DNA of 64,000 bases from Sphingomonas faeni (GTDB taxonomy: Bacteria; Pseudomonadota; Alphaproteobacteria; Sphingomonadales; Sphingomonadaceae): positions 186,001-250,000 of the forward strand of contig NZ_QAYE01000002.1 of the NCBI RefSeq assembly GCF_003053745.1, given 5' to 3'. Of the stretch, positions 32,647 to 40,092 are shown one piece after another. The notes below the pieces were generated by a model. The model was given only the letters and a program-made list of their open reading frames with translations. It was not told the DNA's origin and made no database searches. Position numbers and translations under genes: made by a program. Position 1 is the stretch's first letter, and each line of letters starts with the position of its first letter.

Positions 32647-33951
32647 ATGACCGATTTCGCCCGACCGATCGAGGCAACCTCACCGCCGTTCGCAAGGACG
32701 CTGTTGCCGTTGCTCGCGCTCGCGCTGGCGATGGCGGTCGGCTTCACGATGATGGGCTCGTTCGGGACGGTGCAGGAGGGCGCGAAGGCCGAACTCCACC
32801 TTAGCGACTATACGCTGAGCCTCATCCAGGGACTGTCGGCGGCACTGCCGCTCGCGGTGTTCTCGATCCCGATCGGTATCTTGGTCGATCGCTACAACCG
32901 CGTGCGGATGATGATCGGGCTCGCGCTCGTGTGGACGCTGGGCACCGTGCTCACCGGCTTCGCGCAGGGCGTGCCGCTGCTGTTCGTCGCGCGCATGCTG
33001 ACCGGGATCGGCACGACCGGTGCGCTGACCGCGGCGCTGTCGCTGTGCGCCGACTTCTGCGTCCCGACGCAGCGTGGCAGGGCGATGCTGGTCGTCAACC
33101 TCGGCAAGTCGCTCGGTATTGCGCTCGCCCTGGGCTTGTCAGGCGCGCTGTTCGGCCTTTTCGCGCATGGCGGCGCGCCGGCATGGTTCGCAGGCATGAT
33201 GCCGTGGCGCAGCGTCCATCTGGGCCTTGCCGTCATCAGCGTGTTTGCCATCCTGCCGCTGTTCCTGTTGCGCGAGCCGGCGCGCCAAGAGGTTGCGGCG
33301 GGCACGCATGCGCCGTTTAAGGTCGTAGCCGGTGAGCTATGGGCGCGTCGCGTTTTCCTGATCCCGTTGTTCATCGGACAGATCAGCGTGGTGATGGCCG
33401 ATGCCGCCGCCGGGATCTGGGTCTCGCCGGTCCTGTCGCGCAATTTCCACCTGCAGCCCGACCAGTTCGCCGGCTGGATGGGCACGCTGCTCTTTGGCTC
33501 GGGCGTAGTTGGTGCGATCGTCGGTGGCCTGTCCGCCGACCGGGGACAGAAGAGCGGGCGGCGTGGCGGCCTGCTGATCGGTGCGATCGTTGCTGCTGCG
33601 GTCGGCGTGCCTGCCGCGCTGTTCCCGATCATGCCTTCGGTCCCGCTGTTCGGGGTCGCGGTCGGCCTGCTCGTGACGTGCGGCGCCGTGACGGGCGTCG
33701 TGACCTCGGTGGCATTGACCGTTCTGATCCCCAATGAACTGCGCGGGTTGTGCATCGGCGCGTTCATCGCGATCGCCGGACTGATCGGCTACGGTCTCGC
33801 ACCGACGCTGGTCGCGGCGGCAAGCGGCATGCTGGGCGGCGAGGCGCATCTCGCGCAGGGTCTCGCGATTGTCGGCGTGGTGACCAGCGCGATCTCCGTC
33901 ATCGCCTTCACGATGGCAATGCGGCGCGCACCGGTATCGGCAACGGCCTGA
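32647..33951 (+). CDS. MFS transporter
   Basis: The 434-residue protein has about twelve hydrophobic helices, the MFS loop motif GILVDRYNRVRMM after helix 2 (about residues 78-90) and a related GLSADRGQKSGRRGG after helix 8. It is in the organic-anion/hexuronate-like part of the superfamily by appearance, but the substrate cannot be read. It follows the HSL esterase gene by 9 bp and precedes the palindromic operator and regulator genes, so it probably moves the locus substrate or a hydrolysis product across the inner membrane. Confidence 0.88.
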   Translation: MTDFARPIEATSPPFARTLLPLLALALAMAVGFTMMGSFGTVQEGAKAELHLSDYTLSLIQGLSAALPLAVFSIPIGILVDRYNRVRMMIGLALVWTLGTVLTGFAQGVPLLFVARMLTGIGTTGALTAALSLCADFCVPTQRGRAMLVVNLGKSLGIALALGLSGALFGLFAHGGAPAWFAGMMPWRSVHLGLAVISVFAILPLFLLREPARQEVAAGTHAPFKVVAGELWARRVFLIPLFIGQISVVMADAAAGIWVSPVLSRNFHLQPDQFAGWMGTLLFGSGVVGAIVGGLSADRGQKSGRRGGLLIGAIVAAAVGVPAALFPIMPSVPLFGVAVGLLVTCGAVTGVVTSVALTVLIPNELRGLCIGAFIAIAGLIGYGLAPTLVAAASGMLGGEAHLAQGLAIVGVVTSAISVIAFTMAMRRAPVSATA

Positions 33952-33958
33952 CCTGTAA

Positions 33959-33988
33959 GATAGCTCTTGCGCGAGCTATCCGATAGCT
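33959..33988. promoter_or_regulatory. Compound palindrome before AraC/GntR gene pair
   Basis: AGCTATCCGATAGCT at 33974-33988 is a perfect 15-bp palindrome with central C, the same as the site before the TonB receptor. A further half site GATAGCTC at 33959-33966 pairs with GAGCTATC at 33973-33980 across six bases, so two overlapping palindromes share one arm. It starts just after the MFS stop and lies immediately upstream of the regulator genes. Confidence 0.65.
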
Positions 33989-34029
33989 GCATGATCGACT
34001 CAATCCCGGCAATCGGGAACAGGAGATCG

Positions 34030-34800
34030 GTGTTGGGCGAGGGTAGCATGCAGAAGGAACGGATCACGGTGTCGCCCGAGATGGCGGCCTTCATCGGCGA
34101 GGGCTTGGTCGACCCGGCGGCTGTTTCCCCGGACGCGGTGGTCCTCTGCTTCACGCTTGGCGAGGACGCGCCCGCGCACGTCACCGTCACCACCGGCACG
34201 GTTCCTTCGGAGGAGCGCGCGATCCTCGTCCTTGCGGTCGAACGTGGCGCCTGCCTGCGGGTCTTCGATTACGCACCCGACGCGAACATCGCGTGCCATT
34301 TGCCGAGCGAGTTGCGGATGATGGTCGCCGCGATCCTCGATTGCACGCTGCCCGAACCCTGGCGCAGCACGCATCGTTCGGCAAAGTGCATCGAGCTCCT
34401 GTCCAGTACGTTCCAGCGGATCGTCGAGGACGACCTTGTCCCCCTTGCGGGCGCCGGGCAATTGTCCGCCCGCGACAGCCAGCGGATCGTCGCGGCGAAG
34501 CAAATGATCGACGAGCGCTGGGGCGAGAAGATGACGCTCGATTCGATCGCGCGTGCTTGCGGTCTGAACCGTGCGAAGCTCACGCGCGGCTTCCGCGACA
34601 TGTTTGCGTGCACGGTCGCCGACGCGCTGCTCGACCGGCGGCTCGGGGCGGCGCGTCAGCTGCTGATCGCGACCGACCTGCCGGTATCGTCGATCGGATA
34701 TCAGTGCGGCTATCTCAACAACGCCAGCTTCACGCGCGCCTTCTCGCGGCAGTTCGGCACGACACCTTCCTCGCTGCGCGCACCGCGGCTCGCGGCATGA
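34030..34800 (+). CDS. AraC-family transcriptional regulator
   Basis: The C-terminal 100 residues form an AraC-type double helix-turn-helix: MTLDSIARACGLNRAKLTRGF and PVSSIGYQCGYLNNASFTRAF, ending in FGTTPSSLR. The N-terminal part is a ligand or dimerisation domain I do not recognise. The start is uncertain: GTG 34030 or TTG 34033 follow AGGAGA, while ATG 33991 and ATG 34048 are alternatives. Its stop overlaps the GntR gene start by 4 bp. It probably controls the adjoining catabolic locus together with that regulator. Confidence 0.88.
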   Translation: MLGEGSMQKERITVSPEMAAFIGEGLVDPAAVSPDAVVLCFTLGEDAPAHVTVTTGTVPSEERAILVLAVERGACLRVFDYAPDANIACHLPSELRMMVAAILDCTLPEPWRSTHRSAKCIELLSSTFQRIVEDDLVPLAGAGQLSARDSQRIVAAKQMIDERWGEKMTLDSIARACGLNRAKLTRGFRDMFACTVADALLDRRLGAARQLLIATDLPVSSIGYQCGYLNNASFTRAFSRQFGTTPSSLRAPRLAA

Positions 34801-35507
34801 GCGCGGCGAGCCTGCGACTGGTCGAGGGCGGCTCGCTCGTCGACCAGGCGGTCCACGCGGTCCGCACGCACATCCGCACGAACGACATGAAGGTCGGCGA
34901 TACGCTGCCGTCCGAAGGTCATTTCGCGACCGAACTGGGCGTCAGCCGCCCGGTGCTGCGAGAGGCATTCGGCGCGCTGGCGGCGCTGCGGCTGATCGAC
35001 GTGGGCAATGGCAGGCGCGCGCGGGTCGCTGCGATCGACGGATCGGTGATGGCGACGTCGCTCGATCATGCGGTGGCGACGGCGCAGATCTCGATGGTGC
35101 AGATCTGGGACGTGCGCCGCACGTTGGAACTGCGCACCGCCGAACTCGCCGCGATCGAACGCACCGACGACGAGGCGCGGACGATCGTTGGCTTGGCCGA
35201 GGCGATGGAAGCGGCGGGTACCGACGTCGACGCACTGACCCGCCACGACATCGCGTTCCACCAGGCGATCGCACAGGCGGGGCGCAACATGCTGTTCCTG
35301 CAGATCATCCGCTCGTTCGCACCCATGATGGTCCACGCGGTGCCTGCCGCCTGGGCAACGCGAACCACCGCGCGGCAGCGTACCGCCGTGCTGGCGCACC
35401 ATCATAACCTAGCGCGCGCGATCGCCGACCGTGACCCGAAAGCGGCGATTGCAGCAATGAGCACGCATTTCGTCGCGTCCATCGGCGATCTTTTCGCGCG
35501 TCTTTGA
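34797..35507 (+). CDS. GntR-family regulator, FadR/FCD type
   Basis: The 236-residue protein starts at the ATG overlapping the AraC stop (ATGA). An N-terminal winged helix (LPSEGHFATELGVSRPVLREAF, about 42-63 in outline) is followed by an FCD ligand domain with likely metal ligands Asp and His of DIAFH, His of AHHHNLARAI and His of STHF. Regulators of this type often sense hydroxyacids or sugar acids (LldR, DgoR). The AGCTATCSGATAGCT palindromes at both ends of the locus are its most likely binding sites. Confidence 0.9.
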   Translation: MSAASLRLVEGGSLVDQAVHAVRTHIRTNDMKVGDTLPSEGHFATELGVSRPVLREAFGALAALRLIDVGNGRRARVAAIDGSVMATSLDHAVATAQISMVQIWDVRRTLELRTAELAAIERTDDEARTIVGLAEAMEAAGTDVDALTRHDIAFHQAIAQAGRNMLFLQIIRSFAPMMVHAVPAAWATRTTARQRTAVLAHHHNLARAIADRDPKAAIAAMSTHFVASIGDLFARL

Positions 35508-35796
35508 GGTGCGCCCAGCCGGCATCGTTTTCTCCGGGACCGGTAACTTTTGAATCTTTTTACCTCGGCGCGTGCGCACGGGCGATGGCTTCATCTACCG
35601 CCTGGACCTGGTTGCCGCGACCGCTGCCATGTCAAACGCGACGGGCGGAAGAGCAAGATACCGGACATGGCTGGCTTCGCTACCCGTCGCATGCCATTCG
35701 CCGTTGTTCGTTCCTCAGCGGCATGCAACATGATGTGTTCAGGTTTTTTAGTCTAGCATCACCACTTCAACGACGGACGACATTCAAGGACGACTG
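35508..35796. other. Intergenic region without supported feature
   Basis: The 289 bp between the GntR stop and the beta-lactamase-like gene contain short frames on the plus strand (for example 35504-35797 and 35550-35756) that have no family resemblance. No terminator with a T tract was found. A promoter for the downstream gene is expected. Confidence 0.3.
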
Positions 35797-36654
35797 ATGC
35801 GCGCACCTCGGCTTTCCTGCCTGTTTTTCTCGAGCATCGCCGCTAGCATCCTCGTAGCGACGCCGGCGACCGCAGACTCGATTGCGCCTACCGGGCTCGA
35901 ACGCGTGTTGAGTTTGCTGGTCGCGGAACGCTCCGGTGACTACGGCATCGCAGCCCTGGACCTTCGCGATGGCTCGACCGCATCCGTCAGGGGGGACACG
36001 CCGTTTCCGATGGCGAGCACGGTAAAGATCGCGATTGCCGCCGCCTACCTTGCGGATGTCGATCAAGGTCGCCGCACCCTCGGCGATATGATCGTCGGTC
36101 GTCCCGCCGCGAAGGTCATGGAATTGATGATCGTCCATAGCGACAACCAGGCGACCGACCAGTTGCTTGCCGCTCTCGGGGGCCCCGTCGCGATCCAGCA
36201 GTGGCTGTCGTCGCACAGGATTACCGGCATCCGAATGGACCGGACCATTGCCCAGTTGCTGAGGGAGCGTGGCCACCTTGCCGACAGCAAGGATGTCGCC
36301 ACGCCAATCGCTATGGTCACGTTGTTGAACAAGCTCGACAACGGCACCGTTTTGGCGGCACAGAGCCGTCAATTTCTGCTCGAATTGATGAGCCGCTGCC
36401 AGACGGGCACGCGCCGTATCCGCGCCCTGCTTCCCGCGGGTACCAGGGTGGAGGACAAGACCGGTACGCTCGACGGTATCACCAATGACGTCGGGTTCAT
36501 CACCATGCCGGACGGCCGCCGCGTCGCGATCGTGGTGTTCGCGCGAGGGGGGCGCGACCGTCAGCCGGTTATCGCCGAAGTCTCACGCGCGATTTACGAC
36601 TATTTTGCGGATAGCGCCCGCAACGCGCTCGCTCTCTTCATGCAGATGCGGTGA
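35797..36654 (+). CDS. Class A beta-lactamase-like serine hydrolase lacking the omega-loop Glu
   Basis: The 285-residue exported protein (signal peptide to about ATAD) has the penicillin-recognising fold: SxxK as S74-T-V-K77, SDN at 115-117 and KTG at 221-223, followed by TLDG. The omega loop aligns as RMDRTIAQLL, where TEM-type enzymes have RLDRWEPELN: the deacylating Glu166 position is Ile and Asn170 is Leu. Efficient turnover of beta-lactams is therefore unlikely unless another residue substitutes; it may be a peptidoglycan-directed hydrolase or a binding protein. It is a single gene, convergent with the sux operon. Confidence 0.85.
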   Translation: MRAPRLSCLFFSSIAASILVATPATADSIAPTGLERVLSLLVAERSGDYGIAALDLRDGSTASVRGDTPFPMASTVKIAIAAAYLADVDQGRRTLGDMIVGRPAAKVMELMIVHSDNQATDQLLAALGGPVAIQQWLSSHRITGIRMDRTIAQLLRERGHLADSKDVATPIAMVTLLNKLDNGTVLAAQSRQFLLELMSRCQTGTRRIRALLPAGTRVEDKTGTLDGITNDVGFITMPDGRRVAIVVFARGGRDRQPVIAEVSRAIYDYFADSARNALALFMQMR

Positions 36655-36700
36655 CCAAGGTTTAGTTTCCGGCTTACCGTGAAGTGTAGGCGGCACGGTT

Positions 36701-36716
36701 TTTGCCAAACGGCAAA
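36701..36716. terminator. Weak hairpin between convergent genes
   Basis: A 6-bp stem TTTGCC/GGCAAA with an AAAC loop lies between the beta-lactamase-like stop and the suxC stop. It is short and has only a few T residues beside it, so this is a tentative terminator. Confidence 0.3.
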
Positions 36717-36756
36717 GCATGTCGCTGGCCGGATCCTGCCCTCCTCGGTCTCTGGC

Positions 36757-38094
36757 CTAGGCGGAGGTTTCAGAGGGCGTCACCGATGCGCGCATGGTTA
36801 CGCGCGTCGTGGCCACCGCACCGAGCACCATCAGTGCGCCGCCTAGATACAGGATGTTGCGCGGTTCGCCGCCCATCAGCGAGTGGTAGAACAATGGTAC
36901 GGTCAGGCTCTCGATGATCATCGGGATGACGATGAACATGTTGAAGATGCCCATGTAGACGCCATTGCGCTCGGGCGGGATCATGTCGATCAGCATGATG
37001 TACGGATTGCCCATCATGCTGGCCCAGCCGATGCCGATGCCCAGCATCGCGACGAACAGCGCAGGTTCGGTGCGCAAGCCCGGGATCGCCAGCATGGCCA
37101 CGCCCGACGCGAGCAGGCACGCGGCGTGCGCGCTTTTGGCGCCCCAGCGGCGGGCGAGCGGCACCAGCGCGATCGCCGCGACGAACGCGACGGCGTTGTA
37201 GAACGCGCCGAGCTGGCCGACGGTGAGGACCGTATCGCGGAACGCTTCGCTCTTGGCATCTGACGTGCCGTGCAGTGAGCGCGCGACCGCGAAGGTGATG
37301 AACTGCCAATAGGCGAACATCGCGTACCATTGGCACAGCATCGCGAGCGCGAGCTGCCGCATCGGCTTGGGCATCTCGACGAGCGCAGTCCTGAGATCGC
37401 GGAGCGTGCCGCCGAGCGTCAGCGGCTCCTTTGCGAGGCGCATTTTCTCTTCTTCAGGCAAGGGCAGTTCGGGCACGCGAACGACCGACCAGACGATCGT
37501 CGCCAACGACAGCACCGCGCCGATCAGGAACGCGATCCGCGTGATGTCGGGGATGCCGTTGCCATCCACGGCGTCCTTGTTGAAGCCGATCCACACCAGC
37601 AGCGACGGCAACAGATAGGACAAGGTCTGAGCGAGGCCGGTGAACGCGGATTGCGTCAGGAAGCCGGCGGCGCGCTGGTCGTCGGGCAGGCGGTCGCCGA
37701 CATAAGCGCGGTACGGCTCCATCGTCACGTTGTTGGCGGCGTCTAGCACCCACAACAGGCTCGCCGCCACCCACAGCGCCGGGCTGTACGGCATCGCCAG
37801 AAGGCACAGGCTGCACAGCACCGCGCCGACCAGGAAATAGGGGGTGCGGCGGCCGATCCGGGTCGAGGTCCGGTCGCTCATCGCGCCGATCAGCGGCTGG
37901 ATCAGCAGTCCGGTCATCGGCCCGGCGAGCCACAGCAACGGCAGGCTCGCCTCGTCAGCACCGAGATAGCCGTAGATCGGCGCCATGTTGGCCTGTTGCA
38001 GACCGAACGAGAATTGCAGCCCGAGGAACCCGAGGTTCATCTCGATCAGCCGCATCAGCGAGAGGCGGGGCTTGGTCATGAGGCCGAGGTTCAT
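36757..38094 (-). CDS. suxC: Sugar MFS transporter SuxC (SLC45-like)
   Basis: The 445-residue protein has about twelve membrane helices and resembles proton/sugar symporters of the SLC45-like group: EMNLGFLGLQFSFGLQQANMAP near the N-terminus, PLIGAMSDRTSTRIGRRTPYF (about 69-89), and RAYVGDRLPDDQRAAGF. In Xanthomonas the equivalent gene next to an amylosucrase and a TonB receptor is suxC, the inner-membrane sucrose transporter, and the gene order here supports the same role. It is the last gene of the operon, after a 181-bp gap holding a repeat element. Confidence 0.85.
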   Translation of the reverse strand: MNLGLMTKPRLSLMRLIEMNLGFLGLQFSFGLQQANMAPIYGYLGADEASLPLLWLAGPMTGLLIQPLIGAMSDRTSTRIGRRTPYFLVGAVLCSLCLLAMPYSPALWVAASLLWVLDAANNVTMEPYRAYVGDRLPDDQRAAGFLTQSAFTGLAQTLSYLLPSLLVWIGFNKDAVDGNGIPDITRIAFLIGAVLSLATIVWSVVRVPELPLPEEEKMRLAKEPLTLGGTLRDLRTALVEMPKPMRQLALAMLCQWYAMFAYWQFITFAVARSLHGTSDAKSEAFRDTVLTVGQLGAFYNAVAFVAAIALVPLARRWGAKSAHAACLLASGVAMLAIPGLRTEPALFVAMLGIGIGWASMMGNPYIMLIDMIPPERNGVYMGIFNMFIVIPMIIESLTVPLFYHSLMGGEPRNILYLGGALMVLGAVATTRVTMRASVTPSETSA

Positions 38095-38136
38095 TGTCGT
38101 GCGCCTTGTACGAGATGGCTAGGCCCGGACCTATCG

Positions 38137-38260
38137 ATCCTCCCCCGCCAGGGGGAGTTGGCGCCGAAGGCGACGGAGGGGGAGGACACGGAACCTGCGT
38201 TTCGCATGCCTCCCCCTCCGTCTGACAAGGGCCAGACACCTCCCCCTAGCGGGGGAGGAT
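38137..38260. repeat. GC-rich inverted-repeat element
   Basis: The outer ends ATCCTCCCCC and GGGGGAGGAT and the inner segments ACGGAGGGGGAGG and CCTCCCCCTCCGT make nested inverted repeats across the suxC-suxB gap. The style (CCTCC/GGAGG arms between genes) is that of dispersed sphingomonad intergenic repeats. It may reduce suxC expression relative to suxB by forming a transcript hairpin. Confidence 0.55.
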
Positions 38261-38275
38261 TGAGAGCTCGCAGGG

Positions 38276-40084
38276 TCACGCCGTCGGGCCCGCCCAGACG
38301 ACGCCCCAGGGTTCGATTGCGAGGATGATACTGCAAGGCTGTTCGGACAACCGATCCTGCCAGCCCGCCAAACCTTCGATCGAGACGGGCGTGTCGGAGA
38401 AGTTCAGGAATACACGGTCGCTGCCGCAGCCGATCCCGAGTAGCGCGGCATGGCCCGTCGCGATGGCGATCGGCGAACCCGCGCCGCCGCTCGAAACTCG
38501 TGCCGTCCGCAGTGCCTCAAGATCCCCGCTGATCCGCCGCGCGACCGTGCCGTCGAGCGCCGTCCAGTCCATCTCGGGCCGGTGCAGCCAGCGGCCTTCG
38601 TGCGCGCGTTCGGGATCGCTGAGATAACTCGTGTCGTTGAGCAGCCCCGCCTCGTCGCCCATATAGGTCGTCGCCAGGCCACCACTCGCGATCGACAGCG
38701 CGTTGAGCAGTGCGATCCGCCGAAACGCCATTTCGTGTGCGTCGTCGTCCATCGCCGCTTCGAGGCCCGCTAGCGATGCCATCGTCCCGTTCGAGCCATG
38801 CAGCACCGAGCCATCCGACTGGAACGGCGCGCCGCGTGCCCAGCTGCGATCGCCGCCTTCGAGGAAGCGCGCCGCCGTCTTCAGCCGCGCGACCGGGTCG
38901 GGGTCGATCCCCGCCAGGTCGCCGATCACTGCGCCCCAGCCGATATCGTCGTGGCACCGCGCGTAGCTCAGCCAGTTGGCGCCGCGCGGCAGGCCACCGC
39001 TCGCCTCGACGATCGCGTGGGGGAGGGTGGCGGACTGTTCGGCCAATGCGACCCAGCCTGCTACCATCAGCGAATTGTTATAAACGAGATGGCATTCGGG
39101 CTCGAACCCGCCATCCCAGTCTGCGCCTTCGTCGGCGCCAAAATACGGCGGTACGAGCGCGGTCGGGACGATTGCCTCGGCCTTCAGCAGCGTTGCCGGC
39201 GCGACGATATCGAGCGCGGCACGAAGCGCGCGGACGATGAAATGCGCCTCGGGACGGTTGCGGCAATCGGTACCGATCTGCTTCCACAGGAACGCGATCG
39301 AATCGAGCCGGAACGCCTCGAAACCGTGGTTCGCCAGCCGCAACATCGTGTCGATGATCGCGAGCATGACTTCGGGATTCGACCAGTTCAGGTCCCATTG
39401 GAACGGATAGAAGGTCGTCCAGACCTGTCCGCCCATCGCCGGCACTTCGGTGAAATTACCCGGTGCGGTGGTTGGAAACACCTGCGGGAGGTCCGCCTCG
39501 TACGCCTGAGCCTCGTCCGCGGTCAGCACATGATAAAAGGCGCGGTAGTGCGGATCGCCCGCCAGTGCCGCCTTCGCCCAGGCATGATCGTCCGCAGTGT
39601 GGTTGAGCGCGAGATCGACGCACAGGCTGATCCGCCCATCGCGCGACCGCGCGGCGAGGCGCTCGACATCGGCCATCGTCCCCAGCCGGGGCTCGATTGC
39701 GAGATAGTCTGCGACTGCAAACCCGCCATCGCTGTCGCCCTCGCGTGCCTTCAGCAACGCGAGCAGGTGCAGATAGCGCACGCCGAGCGATTCGAGGTGG
39801 TCGACCCGGTCGATCAGCCCGTCGACGGTACCGGCGAACCGATCGACATAGGTCGAATAGCCGAGCATGTCGGGCGCGACGAACCAGTCGGGATCGCCCA
39901 GCCGCGCGTCGTCGAGCGCAACCATCGCCGCCGGGCGCTCGGCCACCCGGTCGCGGAGGATCGTTTCCATCCGCGGCCAGAGAGCCGCCAGCCGATCGGT
40001 CCCGTACAGCCGTTCGAGCTGGCGTTTGAGGAGGGGGGCGAGCGCGTCGATACGGCGCTCGGTGGAGGTCGTAGTCACGCTCAC
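38276..40084 (-). CDS. suxB: Amylosucrase (GH13), SuxB
   Basis: The 602-residue protein matches amylosucrase, which cleaves sucrose and transfers glucose to alpha-glucan. After an N-terminal helical domain, the GH13 barrel shows SLCVDLALNHTADDH (about 153-167), the nucleophile in GFEAFRLDS (Asp261), the acid/base in LKAEAIVP (Glu303) and CHDDIGW (His378, Asp379). The length is a little below the usual 630-650. It lies 8 bp after the TonB receptor gene and upstream of the transporter gene, the known sux arrangement. The enzyme is probably cytoplasmic. Confidence 0.9.
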   Translation of the reverse strand: MSVTTTSTERRIDALAPLLKRQLERLYGTDRLAALWPRMETILRDRVAERPAAMVALDDARLGDPDWFVAPDMLGYSTYVDRFAGTVDGLIDRVDHLESLGVRYLHLLALLKAREGDSDGGFAVADYLAIEPRLGTMADVERLAARSRDGRISLCVDLALNHTADDHAWAKAALAGDPHYRAFYHVLTADEAQAYEADLPQVFPTTAPGNFTEVPAMGGQVWTTFYPFQWDLNWSNPEVMLAIIDTMLRLANHGFEAFRLDSIAFLWKQIGTDCRNRPEAHFIVRALRAALDIVAPATLLKAEAIVPTALVPPYFGADEGADWDGGFEPECHLVYNNSLMVAGWVALAEQSATLPHAIVEASGGLPRGANWLSYARCHDDIGWGAVIGDLAGIDPDPVARLKTAARFLEGGDRSWARGAPFQSDGSVLHGSNGTMASLAGLEAAMDDDAHEMAFRRIALLNALSIASGGLATTYMGDEAGLLNDTSYLSDPERAHEGRWLHRPEMDWTALDGTVARRISGDLEALRTARVSSGGAGSPIAIATGHAALLGIGCGSDRVFLNFSDTPVSIEGLAGWQDRLSEQPCSIILAIEPWGVVWAGPTA

Positions 40085-40092
40085 CCGCCCGA

